DNA from: Pseudomonas kilonensis
GTDB taxonomy: Bacteria > Pseudomonadota > Gammaproteobacteria > Pseudomonadales > Pseudomonadaceae
Direction: 5' to 3'
DNA: 64,000 nt
Assembly: GCF_001269885.1 (NCBI RefSeq)
Contig: NZ_LHVH01000014.1
Span: 124,001 to 188,000 of the forward strand
Shown here: positions 56,805 to 64,000 of the stretch, piece by piece
Layout: each line of letters starts with the position of its first letter
Position numbering within the stretch: position 1 is the first letter of the stretch
Notes under the pieces: model-generated
Database searches by the model: none
Told to the model about the DNA's origin: nothing
Seen by the model: only the letters and a program-made list of their open reading frames with translations
Translations under genes and position numbers: made by a program

Positions 56805-58697
56805 ATGGCCGACTACTACACACTGCTCACCGATGCGGGGATCGCCTACGAAACCGCCTGCAAGGCAGCGGGCACACCGATCAAGCTGTCGCAGATTTCC
56901 GTCGGTGACGGCGGCGGCACGGAATACAACCCGGCCGCAACCGCGACGGCACTCAAGCGCGAGGTTTGGCGCGGACCGCTCAATGCGCTGTTCCAGGATG
57001 AGAACAACCCGAGCTGGCTGCTGGCCGAGGTCACCATCCCGTCCGACGTCGGCGGCTGGTATGTGCGTGAGGCCGGGATCTGGACCGATACCGGGATCCT
57101 GTACGCGATTGTCAAATATCCGGAATCGTTCAAACCGGTGTTGGCGACGTCCGGTTCGGGCAAAGAGTTCTACATCCGGTCGATTTTCGAGACCAGCAAT
57201 GCTGAGCTGGTGACGCTGCTGATTGACGACACGGTGGTCAAGGCGACGCGGGCCTGGGTGACCGGCTACGTGGCTGACGAACTCGCCAAGCTCGACAGCA
57301 AGCAGTCGGTGCGAGTGGCGACGACGGCTAACATCGTCTTGAGTGGCGCGCAGGCGATCGATGGTGTTGCGGTGATCGCCGGGAATCGGGTCCTGGTCAA
57401 ATCCCAGACCTTGGCGAAAGACAACGGTATTTACGTGGCCGCGAACGACGCTTGGGTCCGGGCAAAGGATGCCGATGCGAGTGCCGAAGTGAGTTCGGGA
57501 TTGATTGTCTCGGTGGAGGAGGGCGCTACGCTTGCCAACACGATCTGGCAGTTGATTACCGATGGTGCGATTGTGCTGGGCACTACGGCGTTGGCGTTTC
57601 AGAACATCACGCAAGGGTTTGCGCCGCTCAATTCGCCGGTGCTGGTTAATCCGACGGCAAATACGCCACCGATTTTCGATAGCAGCAAGTTGCTAGCCAC
57701 TACCGAGTTTGTAGAGCGCGCGAAAGGGAACTATCGAGGATTCCTTAATGCAACATCCAATACGACGCTGGTAGCTTCTACGGCGTTCGGTTCTATGGTG
57801 TCCTGCCTTGGGACGTTTAACATCACTCTACCTGCTGCCAACAGCGGAGGTGCAGGCGGAACGGTAAGCCTTCGAAACCGGGGTGCAGGTGTCGTAACCA
57901 TTCTTTGCCCAGGTTCAGACAACATTAAGTCGGGTAGTCTCACTAAGACTACGATGGTTATGCCCGCGGGTTCCACGCTGGATCTTACTACGGACGGCGC
58001 CAGCGGGTGGTGGGCATCAGGCTCTGCCCAAATTGTGGACTCGACAGCCATCAACTCCTTAATGGGCAATTATTCGGGCATAAAGATCATTACTGAGTCG
58101 ACTGCGCTGACGGTAAACGATACTGGATGTCTAATTATCGGATCTGCTGGGTTGGCGGGTTTAGATGTCACGTTGCCAAAGTTGTCAACGACAACACCAG
58201 GTCAGACAATCATTATTTCCGCAGGCGCAGGAAGTTTCAATCTGCGAGCCTTTGCGGACGATCTGATATCTATCGGACTATCTGTTCTTTCCACTGTCCC
58301 TATTGATGTCTTCGAAAGCATCATATTGGTTTCCCAACCTGGTGGATGGAGGGCGATTTCAGGCACCGTCATTACTAAATACTCGGGAATGTTTTCCACT
58401 AGTATCGGCTCTAGCGGCAGCCAAGACTATCCGAGCGGGCTAATTCGCCAATGGGGAACCTTCAACGCGGCCTCTGCGATTGCTGGCGGTGCTTATACAA
58501 CGCTAACGATCACACTGCCTAAAGCGTTTCCAAACGGGCTTCTTTCCGGGTCGGGGACAGTCCATAACCAAGGCTTGGCGAATGCTCAACCCCGGCCTAA
58601 CGGCACTTCAAAGAGCGCTATTGCGATCTGTGTGAATAACAACTCTACCGTGTCACTCAGCAATACCGTTGGAAGCTGGGAATATTGGGGATATTGA
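56805..58697 (+). CDS. Tail fibre protein (receptor-binding)
   Basis: A 630-residue fibre. The N-terminal ~150 residues (DUF3751-type: DYYTLLTDAGIAYETACKAA, SWLLAEVTIPSDVGGWYVRE, GSGKEFYIRSIFETSNAELV) attach to the baseplate. A middle repeat-like shaft includes TKDGVAVIAGNRVLVKSQ-type beta segments (residues 185-270). The C-terminal third ends in a Gp53-like tip (YPSGLIRQWGTFNAASAIAG .. WEYWGY). From about 57,700 the DNA is clearly poorer in G/C and in preferred codons than the 5' half, consistent with exchange of the receptor-binding part. It determines which strains are killed. Confidence 0.88.
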   Translation: MADYYTLLTDAGIAYETACKAAGTPIKLSQISVGDGGGTEYNPAATATALKREVWRGPLNALFQDENNPSWLLAEVTIPSDVGGWYVREAGIWTDTGILYAIVKYPESFKPVLATSGSGKEFYIRSIFETSNAELVTLLIDDTVVKATRAWVTGYVADELAKLDSKQSVRVATTANIVLSGAQAIDGVAVIAGNRVLVKSQTLAKDNGIYVAANDAWVRAKDADASAEVSSGLIVSVEEGATLANTIWQLITDGAIVLGTTALAFQNITQGFAPLNSPVLVNPTANTPPIFDSSKLLATTEFVERAKGNYRGFLNATSNTTLVASTAFGSMVSCLGTFNITLPAANSGGAGGTVSLRNRGAGVVTILCPGSDNIKSGSLTKTTMVMPAGSTLDLTTDGASGWWASGSAQIVDSTAINSLMGNYSGIKIITESTALTVNDTGCLIIGSAGLAGLDVTLPKLSTTTPGQTIIISAGAGSFNLRAFADDLISIGLSVLSTVPIDVFESIILVSQPGGWRAISGTVITKYSGMFSTSIGSSGSQDYPSGLIRQWGTFNAASAIAGGAYTTLTITLPKAFPNGLLSGSGTVHNQGLANAQPRPNGTSKSAIAICVNNNSTVSLSNTVGSWEYWGY

Positions 58698-58699
58698 TC

Positions 58700-59128
58700 A
58701 TGACTGTATTTTTTTGCGCCGAAACAGGCGGCTTTTATCCCGGAGAACCTTATGGCGATGCGGTCGGGAAGGAGTGTGTAGAACTTTCTCAGGAGACCTA
58801 TCAAGCCTTGAGAGATGAGATTGATCAAGGCAAAGAAATAAGGGTCGTCAATGGTTGGCCCGAGGCCTTTGACCGGGTGATACCGCCAGATCAATTGATC
58901 GCCTTCGAGCGTAACTGGCGCGATTCTGAAATTCGGAGCACTGAGTGGTTGGTCGTACGTCACCGTGAAGAACAGGAGTTAGGAATGGCTCCTACGTTGA
59001 ATGCGGAGCAATTTCCCGAGTTGCTCTCCTACCGCCAGGCGCTTCGGGACTGGCCGCAAGCATCTGACTTTCCTTCGTTGGAATCACGACCGATTGCGCC
59101 TCTCTGGCTCGCCGAGCAATCCAAATAA
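58700..59128 (+). CDS. Tail fibre assembly chaperone
   Basis: A 142-residue protein immediately downstream of the fibre gene, starting MTVFFCAETGGFYPGEPYGD. The C-terminal YRQALRDWPQASDFPS and RPIAPLW pattern marks phage fibre assembly chaperones. Composition matches the low-GC 3' end of the fibre, so the two probably moved together. A terminator follows. Confidence 0.82.
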   Translation: MTVFFCAETGGFYPGEPYGDAVGKECVELSQETYQALRDEIDQGKEIRVVNGWPEAFDRVIPPDQLIAFERNWRDSEIRSTEWLVVRHREEQELGMAPTLNAEQFPELLSYRQALRDWPQASDFPSLESRPIAPLWLAEQSK

Positions 59129-59153
59129 ACGCCCCGCCCCGACGGGGCGTTTT
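59129..59153 (+). terminator. Terminator after the fibre chaperone gene
   Basis: ACGCCCCG-CCCCGA-CGGGGCGT followed by TTT. The first base follows the stop codon directly. Confidence 0.85.
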
Positions 59154-59174
59154 CTTACCTGCCAAACACCCAAC

Positions 59175-59198
59175 AGCCCCTTTCTCAAGGGGCTTTTT
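59175..59198 (+). terminator. Second hairpin before the sheath operon
   Basis: AGCCCCTT-TCTC-AAGGGGCT with a five-T run, 20 bp before the DUF2635-like gene. Two terminators in tandem divide the fibre block from the sheath block. Confidence 0.8.
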
Positions 59199-59217
59199 CA
59201 TATCTGGAGAAACACAA

Positions 59218-59427
59218 ATGGCACTGCGCCAAACCTACACCGTGCTCCTCCCATTCCCCACTGGGGGTGGTCACTGGTCGAGCGTCGGCCAGGAACTCGA
59301 TCTGCTCGACGTCGAGGCCAACGCCTTGCGCAGCGCCGGTCGCCTGGCGCTGAAAAAAACCGAAGTCGTCGAACCGGCTTCTGCATCCAACCCGGCCAAA
59401 AAGGCCGCCACCAAGAAGGCTGAATAA
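59218..59427 (+). CDS. DUF2635-like small tail protein
   Basis: A 69-residue protein (MALRQTYTVLLPFPTGGGHW..) with an Ala/Lys-rich C-terminal tail. Mu encodes a DUF2635 protein (gp38) directly upstream of its sheath gene, and this gene lies 2 bp upstream of the sheath start. Role is unknown in Mu as well. Confidence 0.65.
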   Translation: MALRQTYTVLLPFPTGGGHWSSVGQELDLLDVEANALRSAGRLALKKTEVVEPASASNPAKKAATKKAE

Positions 59428-59429
59428 CC

Positions 59430-60596
59430 ATGGCTGAGGTTTTGAACTTCGAGCACAACGGCATTACCGTCAATGCCACTGAATCTCCCGAGGCCATGGG
59501 TGGCCTGGGTGACAACGTCATCGGTCTGGTCGGCACTGCGCCGAATGCCAACGCGCTGATTCCGAAAAACACCCCATTCCGCATCAACAGCTTCACCACC
59601 CAGGCCCAGTTGGACCCGACCGGTGCCGAGGCGGGTACGCTGTTCCAGGCGGTCTACCAGATCCTCAAAGTGGTCAAGGTGCCGGTCTACGTCGTCATCG
59701 TCGAAGAGGGCGCGACACTGGCCGACACGCAGAACAATGTGATCGGCGGTATCGAAGCGCAGACCGGTCGCAAGTTGGGCTTGGCCGCGTTGAGTGGGGT
59801 CGCTGAAGACTTGACCATCATCGGCGCGCCGGGCTTCACCGGCACCAAGGCGGTGGCCAGCGAGTTCGCTTCGTTTGGCAAGCGCATCAAGGCCCGTGTG
59901 GTGCTCGACGGCAAGGACGCCGCGGTCGCCGACCAAGTGACCTACAGCCAGGAACTGGGCGGTGCCGACCTCGGTTTCGACCGTTGCCTGGTGGTGCACA
60001 ACATGCCGGCGGTGTACTCCAAGGCCGCGAAGAAAAACGTCTTCCTGGCCCCGTCGAGCCTGGCCATCGCCGCGCTCGCCAAGGTCAAGCAATGGGAGAG
60101 CCCGGGCAACCAGGTGACCTACGCCGAAGACGTTTCGCGCACCGTCGAATACAACATCCTCGACACCTCCACCGAAGGCGATCTGCTCAACCGCTACGGC
60201 GTCAGCTACTACGCCCGGACCATCCTCGGCGGCTTCTCGCTGCTGGGCAACCGTTCCATCACCGGCAAGTTCATCAGCTACGTCGGCCTGGAAGATGCCA
60301 TCAGCCGCAAGCTGGTGAAGGCCGGCCAGAAGGCCATGGCCAAGAACCTGACCAAGTCGTTCATGGACCAGGAGGTCAAGCGCATCAACGACTGGCTGCA
60401 AACCCTGGTGGCCGACGAAACCATCCCTGGCGGCAGCGTGTACCTGCACCCGGAATTGAACAGCGTCGAGAAGTACAAGAACGGCACCTGGTACGTGGTC
60501 ATCGACTACGGCCGCTACGCGCCGAACGAACACATGATTTATCAACTCAATGCCCGCGATGAAATCATCGAGCAGTTCCTGGAGGACGTTCTCTAA
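59430..60596 (+). CDS. Tail sheath protein
   Basis: P2 FI-like contractile sheath subunit of 388 residues: GITVNATESPEAMGGLGDNV.. at the N-terminus, NVIGLVGTAPNA, and FDRCLVVHNMP in the core, with the C-terminal GKFISYVGLEDAISRKLVKA region. Identification of a contractile sheath makes this an R-type rather than an F-type particle. The stop overlaps the tube gene (TAATG). Confidence 0.93.
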   Translation: MAEVLNFEHNGITVNATESPEAMGGLGDNVIGLVGTAPNANALIPKNTPFRINSFTTQAQLDPTGAEAGTLFQAVYQILKVVKVPVYVVIVEEGATLADTQNNVIGGIEAQTGRKLGLAALSGVAEDLTIIGAPGFTGTKAVASEFASFGKRIKARVVLDGKDAAVADQVTYSQELGGADLGFDRCLVVHNMPAVYSKAAKKNVFLAPSSLAIAALAKVKQWESPGNQVTYAEDVSRTVEYNILDTSTEGDLLNRYGVSYYARTILGGFSLLGNRSITGKFISYVGLEDAISRKLVKAGQKAMAKNLTKSFMDQEVKRINDWLQTLVADETIPGGSVYLHPELNSVEKYKNGTWYVVIDYGRYAPNEHMIYQLNARDEIIEQFLEDVL

Positions 60597-61102
60597 TGTT
60601 TACCAACCGCGTAAGACAGGCCATCGCGGCCACCCTGCAAGGCCTGCCGTTGTCGGCGACCGTGGAAGAGTTCAGCCCGCCGAAAATCGAATTCGACATG
60701 GAAGAGATGCGCGGCGGCCGTTTCATTGGCGAGGAAATGGCCAAGGGCGGCAAGGTGCTGACGGCCAAGCTGACCCTGCAAGGCCTCGGCCAGGAAGTCA
60801 TGCTGGCGCTGGGCGTGAGCGTGGGCGACGACATTCTGCTGAACGTGCGTGAAGCCGGCCAGGATCAGGACGGCAACACTTGGTTTACCTACCACACGGT
60901 GGGCGGCAAGTTGAAATCCCTCGAGGAAACCGCGCTGAAAATGGGCGAGAAACCCAAGACCAACCTGGAGCTGTCCTGCCGCACCTACAACCGCCTGGAA
61001 AACGGCGTCCCGGTGATCGACATCGACGTGCGCACCCAGAAGTTCGTACTCAACGGCGTCGACATTCTTGGCGATGCACGCCGTGCGGTGTTGTTGCCTT
61101 AA
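60596..61102 (+). CDS. Major tail tube protein
   Basis: P2 FII-like inner tube subunit, 168 residues: RVRQAIAATLQGLPLSATVE, EEFSPPKIEFDMEEMRGGRF, then the beta-barrel that ends VRTQKFVLNGVDILGDAR. Contraction of the sheath drives this tube through the target envelope. Coupled to the sheath gene, which ensures similar levels. Confidence 0.92.
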   Translation: MFTNRVRQAIAATLQGLPLSATVEEFSPPKIEFDMEEMRGGRFIGEEMAKGGKVLTAKLTLQGLGQEVMLALGVSVGDDILLNVREAGQDQDGNTWFTYHTVGGKLKSLEETALKMGEKPKTNLELSCRTYNRLENGVPVIDIDVRTQKFVLNGVDILGDARRAVLLP

Positions 61103-61124
61103 ACAAACCCGTCGGTTGGACACA

Positions 61125-61225
61125 GTCCCTGTGGGAGCGGGCTTGCTCGCGAAGAGGCCATCAAGTTCAACATCAATGTTGATCGACATACCGCTTTCGC
61201 GAGCAAGCCCGCTCCCACAGGTGGC
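61125..61225. repeat. REPIN inside the tailocin operon
   Basis: GTGGGAGCGGGCTTGCTCGC (61132-61151) and inverted GCGAGCAAGCCCGCTCCCAC (61199-61218), between the tube and chaperone genes. It can form a stable hairpin in the operon mRNA, protecting the sheath-tube message or reducing downstream expression. Confidence 0.88.
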
Positions 61226-61258
61226 TCGCCCACCCTGATTCACCAAGGAATTGATTTC

Positions 61259-61825
61259 ATGTCCTGGATGCCTCCTACCCATGAGCTGTTGTCACCGATC
61301 ACCAGTGACGACGGCTCGCAGATCGAGCAGATCACCCTCAAGCCGCTGTACTACGCCGCGCAAAAAGACGCCCTGGCCCGCGCTGGCGATGACGAAGACG
61401 ATCAGTTCTTCGAACTGGCCAAACTGGCCACCGGCCTGTCGGTCAAGGAACTCGACCAGCTCAAGCGCCCGGACTACGTCAGCATTGCCCAGTACGTGCA
61501 CGAAATGTCCACGCGCCCGGCGTCGTACTTTCTGGATGACCCACAGGCCGATCCCGACCAGGTGCAACTGCTGCAACCGCTCGACGTCGCCGGCCGCAGT
61601 GTGACCGCGCTGACCCTGGAAATGCCGGTGCTGCGTGCGACCAAGGCGATGAAAAAACTGAAGACGGCCAAGGAACGCGCCGAGTTCATCACCGCCCATT
61701 GCACCGGCCTGATGATGCCCGATCTGGACCTGTTGACCGTGCCCGACTGGACCCAGTTGCAGGTGCGCATCGACGATTTTTTAAACAAACCGGCGGACTT
61801 CTTTCGGAACGCGACATCGAAGTGA
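61259..61825 (+). CDS. Tail assembly chaperone E (zero-frame product)
   Basis: A 188-residue chaperone of the tape-measure protein. Two related ~70-residue segments are visible: ITLKPLYYAAQKDALARAGD .. SYFLDD (about 24-99) and TALTLEMPVLRATKAMKKLK .. PADFF (about 114-183), as if the TAC_7-type domain were duplicated; P2 gpE has one. A programmed -1 frameshift site near the end gives the longer E-E' form. Confidence 0.82.
   Translation: MSWMPPTHELLSPITSDDGSQIEQITLKPLYYAAQKDALARAGDDEDDQFFELAKLATGLSVKELDQLKRPDYVSIAQYVHEMSTRPASYFLDDPQADPDQVQLLQPLDVAGRSVTALTLEMPVLRATKAMKKLKTAKERAEFITAHCTGLMMPDLDLLTVPDWTQLQVRIDDFLNKPADFFRNATSK
61780..61786 (+). other. Programmed -1 ribosomal frameshift site T TTA AAC
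   Basis: Canonical X XXY YYZ heptamer, in phase with the E frame (GAT TTT TTA AAC). Slipping back one base gives CAA ACC GGC GGA and continues open to the TAG ending at 61947, i.e. a 229-residue E-E' protein. P2 and most tailed phages make the two chaperones in this way. Confidence 0.88.
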
Positions 61826-61947
61826 TCCTCGATGTGGTGCCGCTCATTTACTCGGTAAGTGAGGCGGAAATCCTGGAGTGGGACGCCGGCAAGGCCTTGC
61901 GCCGCTACGACATCGCGATCACTCGCCTTGGCGTGAAACAGGAGTAG
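61786..61947 (+). CDS. E' extension of the tail chaperone (reached by -1 frameshift)
   Basis: The 53-codon -1 frame continuation QTGGLLSERDIEVILDVVPL..RYDIAITRLGVKQE has no start codon with ribosome-binding site of its own. It is the C-terminal part of the E-E' fusion, which binds the tape-measure protein in homologous systems. Confidence 0.82.
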   Translation, partial: QTGGLLSERDIEVILDVVPLIYSVSEAEILEWDAGKALRRYDIAITRLGVKQE

Positions 61948-61953
61948 AGCGGG

Positions 61954-64000
61954 ATGGCGGACGATAGATATTCGCTCAAATACGCAACCTTCAATGAGAG
62001 TGGGTTGGCGTTCGGGAATACTGGCCCCACCAGTGGTGTGTCGGCACAAGGCGCGTTCGCCAGGGATCAACTGGCGAGCCTCGATCTGGCGCTGGAAAAA
62101 CTCGGGCTCAAGCTCGGACTGCTGACCACGGCGATCGAGTCGCTGACGGTAAAGCTTTCGGCGCAACGATTGTTTTCCCAATCGATGGGCGCTGGCGCCA
62201 AGGGTGAGTCGGCCAACGAGCCAAAGGGTAAGTCGGGTGGCGGTATCGAACCACCGGCGCTGCTCAAACCCGCGATAGCGATGGATTCGGCCATGGCCGA
62301 TCTGAAGCAGGCCACCCAATTCACGCCTCGTCAGATTGCCGAAGTGGCGGAACCCACCCAGCGTATCGCCAGTGCGCCATTGGTGGCGGCCGGCGGGACC
62401 ACGGCGGTTGAGGTGGTGAGGATGCAAAGCCTGGCGGCCAGGGCAGGCATCGGTAACGATCTGCCCAATGCCTCGGACCGGCAATTGGCACTGTTGCGCT
62501 TCGCCAGTGATGCGGGTGTCACCGCATCGACGTTCAAAATGCCGGCCATGGAAGCCGCTGAGATGGTGCTCGGCTGGCGCACTTCCATGAAGCTCAGCGC
62601 AGAGAAAGCGTTTGATCTGGCGGATGCAACCAACCACCTGAGCAAGATTCCCGGTGGTGCGAAAGCGAGCGAGATCGGCACGGTGTTGCAGCGTGACGGT
62701 GCGGCCGCGACCTCGGCGGGCCTGCAGCCTGCCCAAGCTGCGGCACTGACGGCGGCACTTCTCAATACCGGCGCGCAACAAGCTGAAGCGGGTGTGGCGC
62801 TCGATCACTTCACGACCGCTTTAGGCAAGGGCGATCAGGCCTCCGCGACCGAGCAAGCGGCCTGGAAGCAACTGGGGCTGGATCCCAAGGAAGTGGCGAG
62901 TGGGCTGCGTGACAAGGACGCCGCGCCGGGGACTGTGATGTCGGTGCTGGCAGCCTTGAACGCGCAGCCGGCCGAAAAACGCTCAACCCTGGCCTCTTCG
63001 CTGTTTGGCACTGGGGATGCAGCAGTGCTGCGCATGTCGCAGAAACTCGACGATGTGAATGCGGCGTTCTGGCAGGTGAAAGACCCAGGCCAATACGCCA
63101 CATCGCAATTGGGCAACGACGGTTCGGTGCGGCAGGACGCGTTGGCGCTGTCGAACACCCGGCAGGGCCAGCTGAACGTCCTCAACGCCCGCAGCGAGCG
63201 TCTGTCGGTGGCCACGGGAAATGCCTTGATGCCTTCGGCGGATAGCTCGTTCCAGTGGCTGGGTTCGCTGGCCGATGGCATGAGTGAGTTGGCTGAGTCC
63301 TCACCTAAAGCCGCTGCGGCCATTGTGGTGATTGGTGCGGCGATCAAACCGCTGGTGGGCGCGTTGCTCAAGGCGGTAGGGGATGAGATATCCAGTCAGG
63401 TGGCCAAGCGGGTGTTGGGTAGGGCCGCTCCGCACCTTCCCGGCCGATTGGGTGACGTGATCTCCGAAGATTTCAGAAATCGTCGTGGGGACAAGCTGGA
63501 TACAAGCAATGCCAGCCAGCGTCCCGAACCCACGAGCAGGCCGAAAATACGCGTCAGTACACGAGGCTCACTCGGGCCAACGGCCTCATTACGCTCGATG
63601 ACTCGCAGGGCGCCCGGCCCCTTAAAAGTAGTCGGCGCCGTCGCTGATGTGGCCGAGGGTGTCCTTACCGGCGACAAACGAATGATGGGCGCAGGCCTGG
63701 GAGCCGCAGGTGGCGGCTGGGCAGGCGCTGCTGCGGGGTCTGCGGCCGGTGCCGCTTTGGGGAGTGTCGTTCCGGTGCTCGGCACTGCCATTGGTGGTGT
63801 GCTTGGCGGACTGCTTGGCGGCTGGTTGGGGAGCGATGCCGGTGCGTCTCTGGGTGAAAAACTCGTCACCCCCGACAGACTCGCCGCTCCAGATCAGGTC
63901 AGCAAAGACCTGGCCAGCACCCAGGCAACCACACAACAAAACACCATGACCGCAAACATCTACATCAACGGCCAGGACCAGGCCAGCGCGAGTCAGTTGG
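61954..64000 (+). CDS. Tail tape-measure protein (partial, continues beyond window)
   Basis: At least 682 residues from ATG 61954 (MADDRYSLKYATFNESGLAF), preceded by GAGCGGG, with no stop before the window edge. It is helical and Ala-rich, with a coiled N-terminal part (ARDQLASLDLALEKLGLKLG), a hydrophobic segment AAAAIVVIGAAIKPLVGALL, and a glycine-rich membrane-like stretch (GLGAAGGGWAGAAAGSAAGA and onward) near the end. Tape-measure proteins fix tail length; position after E/E' is as in P2 gene T. Confidence 0.88.
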   Translation, partial: MADDRYSLKYATFNESGLAFGNTGPTSGVSAQGAFARDQLASLDLALEKLGLKLGLLTTAIESLTVKLSAQRLFSQSMGAGAKGESANEPKGKSGGGIEPPALLKPAIAMDSAMADLKQATQFTPRQIAEVAEPTQRIASAPLVAAGGTTAVEVVRMQSLAARAGIGNDLPNASDRQLALLRFASDAGVTASTFKMPAMEAAEMVLGWRTSMKLSAEKAFDLADATNHLSKIPGGAKASEIGTVLQRDGAAATSAGLQPAQAAALTAALLNTGAQQAEAGVALDHFTTALGKGDQASATEQAAWKQLGLDPKEVASGLRDKDAAPGTVMSVLAALNAQPAEKRSTLASSLFGTGDAAVLRMSQKLDDVNAAFWQVKDPGQYATSQLGNDGSVRQDALALSNTRQGQLNVLNARSERLSVATGNALMPSADSSFQWLGSLADGMSELAESSPKAAAAIVVIGAAIKPLVGALLKAVGDEISSQVAKRVLGRAAPHLPGRLGDVISEDFRNRRGDKLDTSNASQRPEPTSRPKIRVSTRGSLGPTASLRSMTRRAPGPLKVVGAVADVAEGVLTGDKRMMGAGLGAAGGGWAGAAAGSAAGAALGSVVPVLGTAIGGVLGGLLGGWLGSDAGASLGEKLVTPDRLAAPDQVSKDLASTQATTQQNTMTANIYINGQDQASASQL

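Noticed and set aside
50005..64000. Complete prophage
   Set aside because: The visible part has tail, baseplate, lysis and repressor genes only; no integrase, replication, terminase, portal or capsid gene and no attachment repeats are seen. Genes beyond 64000 could still change this.

Overview
The window reads as a stretch of a Pseudomonas fluorescens-complex chromosome. The evidence is the Pseudomonas-type 344-residue DapD family, the order nlpD-rpoS-rsmZ-fdxA-mutS followed by a phage-tail cluster, Pseudomonas REP/REPIN repeats in many intergenic gaps, and codon usage rich in G/C. A HopAA1/RopAA-type effector gene would fit plant-associated members of the complex (for example the P. brassicacearum/corrugata side), but the exact species cannot be fixed from this window.

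Layout. 1-8845 (minus strand): dapD (cut by the window edge), an ArsC/Spx-like reductase gene, dapC, glnD and map, i.e. lysine/diaminopimelate synthesis, PII control and N-terminal methionine removal. Between the reductase gene and dapC sit two accessory plus-strand genes: a type III effector candidate behind a perfect hrp box, and a small DUF3077-like gene. 9221-28721 (plus strand): the conserved rpsB-tsf-pyrH-frr-uppS-cdsA-dxr-rseP-bamA-skp-lpxD-fabZ-lpxA-lpxB-rnhB-dnaE-accA run, linking translation, isoprenoid and phospholipid precursors, outer-membrane assembly and lipid A synthesis. 28873-35650: tilS, pyrG, kdsA, eno, ftsB, ispD. 35823-38793: a LysR regulator divergent from the glutathione-dependent formaldehyde detoxification pair (frmA/fghA). 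38837-43953: ispF, truD, surE, pcm, nlpD, rpoS. 43954-45857: a repeat-rich gap, the GacA-controlled sRNA gene rsmZ, and fdxA convergent with it. 45858-48437: mutS (minus).

49954-64000: a contractile (R-type, P2-like) tailocin cluster in the classic mutS-side location. It has a LexA-like autocleavable repressor (S24 family), palindromic operators lying over a sigma70 promoter, a leader with a 27-codon ORF and a terminator hairpin, a tail-fibre assembly protein, a cargo segment (Com-like zinc finger plus two secreted proteins) flanked by a duplicated holin 5' end, holin, a possible tail terminator, baseplate V, W, J and I, tail fibre, fibre chaperone, a DUF2635-like protein, sheath, tube, a frameshifted tail chaperone (slippery T TTA AAC) and the start of the tape measure. 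No capsid, terminase, portal or integrase gene is seen in the visible part, so a bacteriocin rather than a prophage is the better reading.

The least explained items are the cargo segment inside the tailocin cluster, a strongly structured leader upstream of the second DUF3077-like gene (49460-49690), and a ~300-bp dispersed repeat (three copies) whose hairpins show compensatory changes between copies.
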